NCBI GenBank assembly: GCA_045107135.1
Contig: JASFZI010000045.1
Span: 1-28,656, forward strand
Direction: 5' to 3'
Length of the DNA stretch: 28,656 nucleotides
DNA from: UBA6164 sp045107135
Lineage (GTDB): Bacteria; Patescibacteriota; Gracilibacteria; BD1-5; UBA6164
Shown here: positions 10,131 through 19,175 of the stretch, one piece after another
Layout: every line of letters starts with the position of its first letter
Position numbering within the stretch: position 1 is the first letter of the stretch
Program-made: the position numbers and the translations under genes
The notes under the pieces: model-generated
The model's input: only the letters and a program-made list of their open reading frames with translations
Databases searched by the model: none
Told to the model about the DNA's origin: nothing

Positions 10131-10845
10131 ATTTATTATTTATCAGAAAAAAACTAGTAACAATTCCAACAGTCTCCGTTCTTAATATTCTATTTCACAA
10201 ATGAATTCTTTTAAAACCAATATTTTCAAAAATTTGTATTTCTTCTGAAGAAAATCCTCATTCTGGTCATACAAATAAATTTATTCACTTATTATATTCT
10301 ATATTTAAACTTTTTAAACTACTAGAGTTATCATCTTTTGTATGAAATATTATATTTTCGTTATCTTTAAAATCTTCTAAAGAAATATTATCTTCTATAA
10401 TTAATTCTGGAATTCTCGATCTTCATGATTGTTCTACTGCTTCTACTATAATTTTTTTTAATCTTTCAATCTTATTTGGTGATAAAATAAGCTTTTGACT
10501 CCTTTCACTTCTAAAAAAATAAAATCCAGTAACTCATACTTCTACTCATTTTTTTACAATATATTCTATTTTATCTAATTTATTTGGAAGTGCATTAAAA
10601 ATATTTAAATCAAAATCTATTTCACTATCTACATTAATAAATCATACTTTTTCTAAATAAACTTCCCTTTTTTGTACTTCTTTAATCTCAAATATAAAAT
10701 CTATATCATCATTTCAATTAAAAAAAGCTAATTGATCTCCATTTTTTACTCTTAATACCTTATTAAACTGGTTTAATAATTCAGGATTTTTAATAGTTAT
10801 ACTATCATCTGCCTTCTCTAAACTTTCAAAATAAAATCTATTCAT
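10129..10845 (-). CDS. rsmE: 16S rRNA m3U1498 methyltransferase RsmE
   Basis: 238 residues, the normal length. N-terminal PUA-like barrel (to about residue 75), then a SPOUT knot. Family motifs are KKGVEVGVTGFYFFRSERS, VEAVEQSGRSRIPEL, LFVGPEGGFSSEE and the C-terminal LGNRILRTETV. Several of these glycines are TGA codons, among them the second G of VGPEGG. The family methylates U1498 in the decoding region of 16S rRNA using SAM. It lies downstream of the lysine-rich protein gene, after that gene's own terminator. Confidence 0.93.
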
Positions 10846-10873
10846 ATTTTTTTTATTAAATTATATTAATCAA

Positions 10874-10904
10874 AATAAAAACTCGTATGAAACGAGTTTT
10901 TATT
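10874..10904 (-). terminator. Terminator of the Lys-rich protein gene
   Basis: A 13-base perfect stem (10874-10886 with 10892-10904) and a five-base loop, followed on the minus strand by T-rich sequence. Its first bases overlap the TAA of the gene. Confidence 0.8.
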
Positions 10905-11238
10905 ATCTAGGCATACCATAAAAATCTAGACCTTTAACATCTACCATTGATTTAGTTTCAAAATTTTTCTTTTTTCATCTTGTAAAGAAACCTCTTTCAT
11001 CTAAAATACCTTGTTCCTTAAGACTAGAAATATTTTTAGTCTTTAGCTTTTTCTTTGGAAATTTTTGTTTATTTTCTAAATAATGATTTCTATCTTTATA
11101 TGATTGATTTTTTCTAACTTGTGGATTTTCGCTTCAAATATAAGCAGAATGATCCATTCTTTTCTTTCATTTTGCTAATTTTCTAGCTTTTGCCTGTTTT
11201 TTAACAATATTTGATTTTAATCCGTGACTATTTGCCAT
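10903..11238 (-). CDS. Small Lys/Arg-rich protein, unknown function
   Basis: 111 residues, strongly basic, no membrane segment. It starts MANSHGLKSNIVKKQAKARK and contains repeated KK and KKK clusters, so nucleic-acid or ribosome binding is plausible. I do not recognise the family. It has its own terminator hairpin and lies between rsmE and the UGA-decoding tRNA, all on the minus strand. Three TGA codons encode glycine, including in LAKGKK and FTRGKK. It resembles ribosome-associated accessory proteins in composition only. Confidence 0.7.
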
Positions 11239-11277
11239 AATTTAAATTTTTAATAATAAATTTTTAATATTTTAATC

Positions 11278-11327
11278 AAAAAAGTAGAAAATGCAAAGTA
11301 AAAAACATTTCTAAACGTTCTACTTTT
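11278..11327 (-). terminator. Probable terminator of tRNA-Gly(UCA)
   Basis: Arms 11280-11289 and 11318-11327 are complementary over ten bases, with an inner AAATG/CATTT pairing. On the minus strand the stem is followed by a T run, 25 bases past the tRNA 3' end. Confidence 0.6.
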
Positions 11328-11351
11328 CACTTTCTACAGTTATTTTATAAT

Positions 11352-11430
11352 TGGAGCGGGGGACGAGGTTTGAACTCGCACACCCAAGGGTTGAAGCCTT
11401 AGTACACTCACTCTTTTATGTTACCCCCGC
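11352..11430 (-). tRNA. tRNA-Gly with anticodon UCA, decodes UGA
   Basis: Read on the minus strand, a 7-bp acceptor stem GCGGGGG/CCCCCGC is followed by U73 and an encoded CCA (11352-11354). The anticodon loop CTTCAAC (11390-11396) gives anticodon UCA (11392-11394) on a TAAGG/CCTTG stem. The T arm GCGAG-TTCAAAC-CTCGT and a five-base variable loop are normal. G1-C72, C2-G71 and U73 are glycine identity features in bacteria, and the short variable loop excludes tRNA-Sec. The D arm is odd: stem ACAT/GTGT with a loop lacking the usual GG pair, and an extra base may lie before the anticodon stem. The product would insert glycine at UGA, matching the gene evidence throughout the window. Confidence 0.9.
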
Positions 11431-11451
11431 ATATATTTTCAGTGCAGAAGC

Positions 11452-11479
11452 ATTTTATGAATTTTCCGTCCTTAGTCAA
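11452..11479 (-). promoter_or_regulatory. Promoter of tRNA-Gly(UCA)
   Basis: On the minus strand TTGACT (11474-11479) and TAAAAT (11452-11457) are separated by 16 bases and lie 22 bases before the mature tRNA 5' end. This is one of the best native promoter matches in the window. Confidence 0.7.
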
Positions 11480-11553
11480 ATATTTCTTTGTTTTTTTACC
11501 AAAATATAGTAGAATATAAACATATCTTTTAAAAATATTAATAATTTTAAAAC

Positions 11554-12273
11554 ATGTTTAAATTTAATATAGATAATTTTATAAGTAATCTTTATATTTC
11601 AGTAATGTGAAATATGGAAGAATACTTACCAAAATTTATATGAGCCCTATTAATTGTTTGAGCTTGAGTTGTTATATCAATACTAATTCATAAATTAGTT
11701 ATGTATCTCTTTAAGAGATTCAAAATTATCGAATTAATAGATAAAATCAATATCAAACTTATTGATGATATTAAGAAGGATAATACAAAAAAAGAAGAAA
11801 CCGTTATTCTTAGACAAAAAAAGATTTCAGATAAAATCAAAATAAATGAGATTGTAGCAAAAGCTTTTTCATATTATATATTTCTTGTTTTCTTTAGATT
11901 AGCAATTGTTGTAATTGAGATAAAAGAGGTTGAAGAATTCTTATGAGAATTAATTACCTATTTACCAAGCTTATTTATAGCTGCAATTATTTGATTTTTC
12001 TGAGTAAGATTTGCTAATTTTATTCATGATATTGTATATCATGCACTTAACTTATCAAAACAAAAAACTGCTAAAATAATAGCTAAATGAGTTAAAATAA
12101 TAGTATTGTTTTTTACACTAATGGTGGTTTTAGATAAGATATGAATTGCTTCAGAAATAACAAGTACAATCTTAATATGATTTATATCTATGATATCAAT
12201 CGCCTGATGACTTGCTTTTTGATTAGGTTGAAAAGATATCGCTCATGAGATATTAGAAAGTTTTAGAAAATAA
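11554..12273 (+). CDS. Small MscS/CmpX-type membrane protein (conserved TM-helix family)
   Basis: 239 residues with four to five membrane helices. The first is about residues 28-52. A basic, charged loop follows (residues 55-100), then three or four helices, ending with ISIAGGLAFGLGGKDIAHEILE. That last motif matches the pore-lining helix of MscS-type channels (G-x-A-x-G-L-x-x-K) and the CmpX/TM_helix family. The beta-domain and C-terminal cage of MscS are missing, so it is a short family member and gating by tension is only possible. TGA glycines are dense in the pore helix. Confidence 0.8.
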
Positions 12274-12318
12274 AAAAAATAACTCATATCTGTTACAGAT
12301 ATGAGTTATTTTTTTTAT
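12272..12318. terminator. Bidirectional terminator between MscS-like and surface-protein genes
   Basis: A near-perfect stem of about 20 bases (arms centred on AACTCATATCTGT and its complement) with A run on one side and T run on the other, between convergent genes. Confidence 0.9.
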
Positions 12319-12319
12319 T

Positions 12320-14089
12320 TTATCTTATTTGAAACAAAGATCCTTTACCAAAAATAGTTGTACCATCAGTTGATGTAATTGCAGGAAAAATTATATCACA
12401 TTCTCTTAGTGTTGAAATAAAATCAAGTGAGTTATTACAAGGACAAGAATTACACATTATATTTCAATAAATTATATCTCATCCTGTATATTCACAACTT
12501 ATTGGTAAAATTTCAGGCAAACATATATTTTCATTATCACATATATATCAATCATCACATTCTCAATCTTGATCACATTCTTCTTCTAATATAGGACATC
12601 ATTGATTTTCAATAACTCAAGGTACTAGTGGACATAAATCTTCTACATCAGGAATTCAATCATCATCAGAGTCTATTTCTTTATCATTAATTCAAATAAC
12701 TTGTATCAAAACAGATGCTTTTCATGTATCTCAATTAATATCTGTAACATACAGAATTGTTTCATATACTAATTCTTCTTTAAATATATTTTGTGTTTCC
12801 TTACCATAATTAGTGTTTCCATCTCAAAAATCCCAATAATAAATATATGGAATACTTCAACCAGAAACAATTCATTTAAAATCAACTAGCAAGGGTCATT
12901 TACCATGAATAGGACTGGCTTCAATAGATACTTTTAAATCTATATTAGAATCTTGAGAATTAATATCAATAGTATTATGTACCTCCCCTGTATTTCAACA
13001 TTTATCTATGACTCTAAGATATACTGTCCATTCTCAATTTGATGGAATTTTAAAATTTTCAATATATTTTCAATATTCTTTAATTTCAATACCAGTTTGA
13101 TTATTATAAAATCTCCATATATATCATTCAGGATCAGAGATTCACTCTTCACATGTTGTATAAACATTATTTGTAAAATCATAAATATTTGTTGTATCCT
13201 TTAAATCAGAAGTATCACAATTACTATTATTGATACTACATTCTTTATCATATATAACCATTTCTAAAGCTATATTATTATCTATTTTTTCTTCACAAGA
13301 ATTAGCCTTTAAAGTTATATATGCAATTTTTAGAAACATTTCTTTTGAAATAGCCTGTTTTGGTCTAATCTTTCAATCTATTTTTTCTACTAAAGTAAAT
13401 GTTTTTACATTTCAATCAGTATCTACTTCTACTATTTCGTATTCAAGAGCCTTCTTTAAATCAGGGAAAAAACTATATACACTACCATCTAAATTTAATG
13501 GACTAACGTCATCAGATATACCTTCAGTTATCTTTCAATTAAATATATCTATTTTCATTTGTTCTGCCTGCTCATATGTCAATATTCAAGATGTCCTTAA
13601 AATAATAGCAATTGCCTCTTCCAATATTATTATATTAGCTGCACAAAATGGTTTTTCTCATTCCATTACAATTCAATCATCACAAGTTGTTCATGGATGA
13701 TAACCAGTTACATGATTATCAGCAGCAGCAGATGCAATACAATAAAAATATTTATTTGTTTTATTTATATCAAAAAAAGTCGTCTCATTTTCATATTTAT
13801 TTATTAAATCTAAGGCTGTATTTGGTTGTATACATTTTTCACATGTTACTTCTCATAGAATTCATACAAATTCATCACGTCTTAATAAATCTCTTGGATT
13901 AAATTTTCAATCAATATCAGGATAAATCATTCATTTATCATAAAGAGTTTGAAGCTCATTAATATATTTATAATCAGAGTCAATATCTGAAAACACATTT
14001 TCAACTGGTATTGAATAGGCAAAAGTAAAATCTAATGAAAATAGACTAAATATTAATATTAAAAATGTTAGAATAGTTTTTTTAGGCAT
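12320..14089 (-). CDS. Secreted surface protein with SLH, PKD and TSP3-like domains
   Basis: 589 residues. Signal peptide at residues 1-24 (KKTILTFLILIFSLFSLDFTFA). An SLH-type domain follows at about residues 32-78: VFSDIDSDYKYINELQTLYD, then GMIYPDIDGKFNPRDLLRRDEF. Cys-containing middle region, then a PKD-like Ig fold with IYYWDFGDGNTNYG, then a calcium-binding TSP3-like stretch DSDDDGIPDVEDLCP and a short Cys-rich tail. This architecture suggests an extracellular protein attached to an S-layer or wall, with adhesion or structural function. No enzymatic domain is seen. Glycines in FGDG and in the SLH turn use TGA. Confidence 0.85.
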
Positions 14090-14104
14090 ATTTTTTTTAT
14101 TATT

Positions 14105-14551
14105 TTAAACAGCATACATAACAATCCCAGCTGCAACAGAAACATTTAAGGATTCTTTTTTCCCTCTCATTGGAATAATAACAATTTTATCAGATAAGTC
14201 TAACAATTTTTTATTAACTCAAGCAATTTCATTTCACATAATTAAACACACTTTTTTTTCATTTTTTTCAAAAAGTTTCGTATATTCAATACTTCTATCA
14301 TCTAACTCAACACTATATATTTTATATCAATCTTCCTTCAATTTTGCCACTATTTCAAACGGATCCTTATAATATTCCCAATCAATTCAATCCTGGGCTC
14401 ACAAAGCAGTCTTACTTATATCATTTCTCGGTGGAGTTGGACAATGTCCAGTTAAAATCATCTTTTCAAATCATGCTCCGTCACAATTCCTAAAAATTGC
14501 ACCCACATTTTGCATTGATCTTATTGAATCAAGTAATATTATTTTTGACAT
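14105..14551 (-). CDS. SpoU-family RNA 2'-O-methyltransferase
   Basis: 148 residues, a minimal SPOUT domain. Motif 1 is LDSIRSMQNVGAIFRNCDG (asparagine and arginine of the SpoU active site), motif 2 is LIMGNEIAGVNKKLLDLSD and motif 3 is IPMRGKKESLNVSVAAGIVMY. The length fits TrmL-like proteins or the catalytic half of TrmH, so the target may be tRNA or rRNA ribose. Glycines in motif 2 (MGNE, AGV) are TGA. It starts immediately after a hairpin and T run at 14561-14605. Confidence 0.88.
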
Positions 14552-14560
14552 TTACTTTAA

Positions 14561-14605
14561 AAAAATAACTAAAATATTCTATTTAAAATATTTTAGTTAT
14601 TTTTG
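14561..14605. other. Hairpin in the spoU 5' leader, terminator-like
   Basis: An 18-base inverted repeat (AAAAATAACTAAAATATT with its complement) lies between two divergent genes, where no gene ends. On the minus strand it is followed by a T run and then, ten bases from the stem, the SpoU ATG. The predicted SpoU start of transcription falls inside the repeat, so part of it would form at the very 5' end of the mRNA. Attenuation or mRNA protection are possible roles. Confidence 0.6.
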
Positions 14606-14635
14606 ATTATATTGCAAAGGAAGATTAACTCTCAA
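14606..14635 (-). promoter_or_regulatory. Promoter of the spoU-like gene
   Basis: Minus strand TTGAGA (14630-14635) and a consensus TATAAT (14606-14611) with an 18-base spacer. Transcription would begin within the hairpin at 14561-14605. Confidence 0.55.
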
Positions 14636-14665
14636 TCAATTTTTCTTTTATTTTTATCAAAAATA

Positions 14666-14674
14666 TGTTATAAT
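14666..14674 (+). promoter_or_regulatory. Extended -10 promoter of the VirD4-like gene
   Basis: TGTTATAAT, an extended -10 element with a consensus TATAAT at 14669-14674, lies 29 bases before the ATG at 14704. The -35 region is T-rich and weak. Confidence 0.5.
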
Positions 14675-14703
14675 ATCTAAAATAATAAATAATATAAAAA
14701 CAA

Positions 14704-17139
14704 ATGAATTATTATATTTTATTTCCTGTATTGATAGCTATAATCATAGCTTATTTTGTTGTTATAAAAATACTAAGGAAACAATCAAATTTTAATAGAA
14801 CTTTAAATCTGACTTTTTTAAAAATAACTCTTCCCAAAAAAAATAGTGATCTAGATGAGAAAAGAGAAACAACTAAAGACTTCAAAGAAATGATTGGGCT
14901 TATGGAACAACTTTTTGCTTCACTAAAATCAGTTTATTCAGGGAAAATTTTAAAGAAAATTCTATGACAAGATCTTCTTAGTTTTGAGTATATTGCTCAC
15001 GCGTGAGAAATTTTATTTTATGTTGTTATCCCTAAAAATTATAAACATTTAATTGAAAAACAAATAAATTGATTTTATACCGATGCTGTAATTGAAGAAA
15101 CTACCGAAGTAAATATATTTAAAAATAGAAAATATATAGAATGAACTTATTTAAATACTTCAAAAGAATTATTCTTCCCTATTAAAACATATCAAAAATT
15201 AGAATCAGATCCTATAAATAATATAACTAATGCCTTTTCTAAATTAGAAGATGATGAATCAGCAGTTATTCAAATTTTACTTAGGCCAACAAAAGATGAT
15301 TGGCAATGAGAATGTAGTAAAGCAAGTATTACTCTAATGAAATGAAAAAAAACATGGTTCACTCTAAATCCTATAAAGTTAATTATTTGATTTATATGAA
15401 TTCTTTTTACAAGTTCTGATGAAGGTGAAAAATGACCTTCTGAAGATAATTCATCTGCTTTAACTCAAGAAAGAGCAAAAACTGTAGATGAAAAATGAGA
15501 CAAAACAGGATTTGAAACAGTTATAAGAATAATAGCAAGTGGTAATGATAAAAATATGGTTGAAACAGAATTAACAAATATTGTTTCATCTTTTACACAA
15601 TTTTCATATCCAGATTTTAATGGATTTACTAATACAGCTAATCATAATAAGAAAAAATTAATAAAAAATTATGTTTATAGATTCTTTGAAAAACCATTTT
15701 ATTTAAAGAAAATGATTCTAAATACTGAAGAATTAGCTTCTATATTTCATTTTCCTCATATTAAATATAATGATACTCCAGAAATAAAATGGCAAAATTT
15801 TAAAATAGTTAAAGCTCCTGCTAACTTACCCAAAGAATGACTTTTACTTTGATATAATATATATAGATGAGTTAAAAAGGAAATTAGAATAAAAACGGAA
15901 GATAGATTTAGGCATTTTTATGTTATAGGACAAACAGGTACTGGTAAATCTAGTATAATGCAAGTTATGGCAAGACAAGATTTTGCTAATTGAGAATGAG
16001 TTTGTATCATTGATCCTCATGGAGATTTAGCTAGAGATGTATTACCTTTCATACCAAGAGAAAGAGCTGATGACGTTATTATATTTGATCCTAGTGATCT
16101 AGATAGACCAATGTGATTAAACCTACTTGAAGCAGACACTGATGAAGAGAAAGAACTAGTAGCAATGGATGCACTAAACATTATGATAAAATTATTTTGA
16201 TCAGAAATATTTGGTCCAAGAATACAAGATTATTTTAGAAATGCTGTATTAACACTTATGGATTATCCTCAAGGTTGAGCAATTACTGATGTAGTTAGAT
16301 TATTTACTGATGAAGAATTTCAAAAAGATAGAGTTAGACATGTAAAAAATCCAATAGTAAAATCATGGTGGGAAACTACATATGCAAAAATGTGAGATAG
16401 AGAAAAGGCCGAAATTATACCTTATTTTGCTGCAAAGTTTGGTCAATTTACTACTAATAAAATGATGAGAAATATTATAGGACAAGTAAAGTCTAGTTTT
16501 GATATTCTTGATATAATGCAAAATAAAAAAATTCTTTTAGTTAATCTTTCAAAATGAAGATTATGAGACATAAATTCCAAACTTTTAGGTATGATGCTTG
16601 TTTCAAAGATACAAATGGCTGCTATGAGAAGGGATAGAATACCAAAAGATGAAAGAGCTGATTTTTTCTTATATATAGATGAATTTCAAAATTATGTAAC
16701 TGATTCTATAGAGTCGATTTTATCTGAAGCCAGAAAATATAGACTATCATTAAATATTGCTCACCAATACTTGGGACAATTAGAACAAAGTGATGCTTTA
16801 ACTAAATCTAGTCTAAACTTAAAACAAGCAATTTTCTGAAATGTTTGATCTATAATGAGTTACAAAATCTGACCAGAAGACTGAGAATTTATGGCAAAAT
16901 ATTTTGCTCCTACTTTCTCTGATCAAGATCTTATAAACATGGATAAATTTAAGGCAACTATGAAATTATCAGTAGATAATCAACCAACTATTCCCTTTTC
17001 TATTATTCCAGTAAATCCATATCTTGAAACAGGTGATGAAAAATTAGCAAAAGCATATACAGAACTTTCAAGGCTAAAATATTGAAGAGATGTTGATTTT
17101 GTTAGTAAAGAAATCGAATATAGAATTTGAAGTAAATAA
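14704..17139 (+). CDS. VirD4/TraG-like (HerA-FtsK class) membrane ATPase
   Basis: 811 residues. One N-terminal membrane helix (about residues 4-24), a long cytoplasmic domain of about 380 residues, then the RecA-like motor: Walker A GQTGTGKSS at 409-417, Walker B FFLYIDEFQN with Asp659-Glu660, and sensor-type motifs HQYLGQLEQ. This is the pattern of VirD4-type coupling proteins with a DUF87/TraM-binding motor that drive DNA or protein transport. CPR genomes often carry such a gene without a full type IV secretion set, and no other secretion gene is visible here. Many glycines are TGA, so standard code yields only fragments. Confidence 0.85.
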
Positions 17140-17177
17140 AAAAAATAACTAATTTAATTAATTTAATTAATTATTTT
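17137..17177. terminator. Terminator between the VirD4-like gene and the ATPase module
   Basis: AT-only inverted repeat (AAAAAATAA ... TTATTTTTT, inner TAATTTAATTAATTTAATTA) between convergent genes. It starts at the stop of the VirD4-like gene. Confidence 0.65.
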
Positions 17178-17181
17178 TTGC

Positions 17182-17700
17182 TTATAAATATTTCTCAATA
17201 TCTTTTGTTTCTACCCAAAAAACTTTTTCTAATGTTATATCATAATCTTCAAATCAAGCAATTGATGAAGTAAGTAAAAATTCTAATGTTGGATCTAAAT
17301 TATTACAAGAAATTGAAAAAATAAAGTGATTTTTAGTTTCATTAAAATTTTTTCTATTATATTTAGTTCAAAATTTTTTTTCGTTCAAAATATTTCTCAA
17401 TATAGAAAAACTATCTTGAACTTTCAAATCTAAATGTAATCATTCAATAAATTTTGCTATATTTGAATTGTTTTTTAATCATTTAAACTCTATAAATTTT
17501 AATTTTTTTTTAGTTTTAAAAATTAAAGCATCAGCAGTTTTATAACTATGAGTTTTAATCTGTTTTCAAGTTTCATCAAAATTAATTGCTTCATGCTTAA
17601 TATGATAAAATCAATCCTTTTTAGCTTCACTAAAATTTTTTAATTTATTTTTTATAAAATATCATTCTTTAATTCAATATTTTTCTAATTCTAATAACAT
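17182..17700 (-). CDS. PD-(D/E)XK nuclease-like protein, partner of the ATPase
   Basis: 172 residues, no signal or membrane segment. Around residues 55-74 it has TADALIFKT..LKFIEFKG, the D-x(n)-E-x-K signature of PD-(D/E)XK enzymes with Asp57, Glu71 and Lys73 as candidate active-site residues. I cannot name the family. It begins one base after the stop of the SMC/OLD-like ATPase gene, so the two are almost certainly co-translated. ATPase-plus-nuclease pairs of this kind are common in antiphage systems (for example Septu and OLD-type pairs), but this nuclease type with this ATPase is not one I recognise. Confidence 0.6.
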
Positions 17701-17701
17701 A

Positions 17702-18985
17702 TTATTTTAACATTAAATCTCTAAAAGGTTTTGATAATTTTTCAAAAATCTCATATTTTTTATTAGTTTTGTTATTTATATCAAAACCTCATTTTTTACT
17801 TTCTTCTGCTAAATAAAAACTAGCTTTTACTTTATCTTCATTCTTTGAAAATTTACTTAATGCTTCTATCATATAAGGACTATGAGAAGTAATTAATACC
17901 GATAAGCCTCTTTCTTTAATTAATGTAACTATTAATTCTGCATATCTAACTTGCCATTCTGGATGTAAATGTACCTCTGGCTCATCTAAAATCAATAAAT
18001 CATCTGATTCTAAACTATTAGCTTTATCTAATAAATCCAATAGTCAAAAAGATTTAATTCAGGTAGCTGTATTAATTGTATCAAGTTCTATTCAATTTTT
18101 ACTAAAAACTAAATATTCCTTATATCATTTTTTAACAATTTTAAAAACTCCTTTAACTATATTTTCTATACTAGCTATAATTTTATTTGTTTTTTCTTCA
18201 TCAAATTTTGATTCTCCAATTTTCGAAAATAAATCTTTTATATGAAATTGTAACTCCTTATTTCTTATTCAAGGAATAATCCTTCTATTATTTAGATAAT
18301 TATATAAATTCAAAGTCATAGGAGAATCTATAAAAGTTGTATCTTTAATTTTTAATATATCATCATTTATTTGAACTTCTGACACTTTATTTTTTTCTAT
18401 AATTATTTTAAAAAGTATAATATTTGATTCTCTTAATTCAATGGTTCATTTTTTTCATAATTTCTCATTATTTAACTGATTTTCAAACTCACTTTTTAAA
18501 ATATTATCTAATGCTATTTTAATTAAATCTTCCTTCTTTTCATCCTTTAAAAATTCTTCTTTTATAATAATCAATAATTTAATTAATAATTTTTTATCTT
18601 TCAAATCTAATAATAATGTATTTATTTTTTCCTCTTTTATTTTAAAAATATCAACTCCTCAAAATACACTTAATTCATTTAAAAAGATAGGTGGATAAAA
18701 ATCTTCCTTTAATATTTTATTTAAACTAACATCATTTCATTTTTCTCTATCTTTAAATATTCTAAATCTTATATTTCTATAAAGGTCATTTATTTTTTCT
18801 TCTAAAATCTGTTCTTTTGAAATATTAAAATCATATTTATATCTTTGAAAAGCTTTTATAACCGAAAAAACTATCTTGCTAACTGTTGATTTTCAAGAAT
18901 CATTACCTCAGGCTATTACACTTAATCAGTCCAAGTTAACATTAGCTTCCTTGATTGTTCAAATATTTTTAATTTGAATTTGCAT
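17702..18985 (-). CDS. SMC/RecF/OLD-like AAA ATPase
   Basis: 427 residues. Walker A is AGGNDSGKST (Gly26-Thr34), and the glycine before the lysine is a TGA codon. The middle is a helical insertion of about 250 residues. The signature region is NTATGIKSFG; Walker B is LLILDEPEVHLHPEW with Asp334-Glu335, and the H-loop is LITSHSPYMIEA with His368. This is the ABC-type ATPase found in SMC, RecF and OLD proteins. No TOPRIM nuclease domain follows, so activity probably depends on the downstream PD-(D/E)XK-like protein. A promoter lies at 19022-19050 on the minus strand. Confidence 0.85.
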
Positions 18986-19021
18986 ATGTGTTTATTTATT
19001 ATTGTTAATAATTTGAATGGT

Positions 19022-19050
19022 ATTATATATATAATAACCTAAAGTGCAAA
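19022..19050 (-). promoter_or_regulatory. Promoter of the ATPase-nuclease operon
   Basis: Minus strand TTTGCA (19045-19050) and TATAAT (19022-19027) spaced by 17 bases, 37 bases before the ATPase ATG. Its position means native sequence extends at least to 19050 and fixes the left limit of the adjoining island. Confidence 0.5.
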
Positions 19051-19085
19051 ATGAAAATTATATTTTTTACTATTTTTTTTCATCA

Positions 19086-19113
19086 TTGACATAATTCTAT
19101 AAACAGTTATAGT
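19086..19113 (+). promoter_or_regulatory. Consensus-like promoter of nhaD
   Basis: TTGACA (19086-19091) and TATAGT (19108-19113) with a 16-base spacer, about 63 bases before the ATG. The exact -35 consensus is unusual for this window. Confidence 0.65.
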
Positions 19114-19161
19114 ATCGCGACATTTTTACAATAAGGTAAGAATTTTCAGAAACAAAAACAA

Positions 19162-19171
19162 AAACAGGAGA
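19162..19171 (+). promoter_or_regulatory. Shine-Dalgarno site of nhaD
   Basis: An AGGAGA sequence stands about seven bases before the ATG at 19176. Native genes in this window have A-rich leaders with no such site, so this ribosome-binding site fits a foreign origin. Confidence 0.7.
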
Positions 19172-19175
19172 CGTT

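Noticed and set aside
11352..11430. tRNA-Sec from the UCA anticodon
   Set aside because: The acceptor stem is 7 bp and the variable loop is five bases; tRNA-Sec has a longer acceptor and a long variable arm.
13230..13700. 156-residue open frame on the plus strand
   Set aside because: It is antisense to the SLH/PKD surface protein, whose domains match known families in the other frame.
19057..19140. Short ATG frame of about 27 codons upstream of nhaD
   Set aside because: No Shine-Dalgarno or A-rich leader, crosses the nhaD promoter, and has no family likeness.
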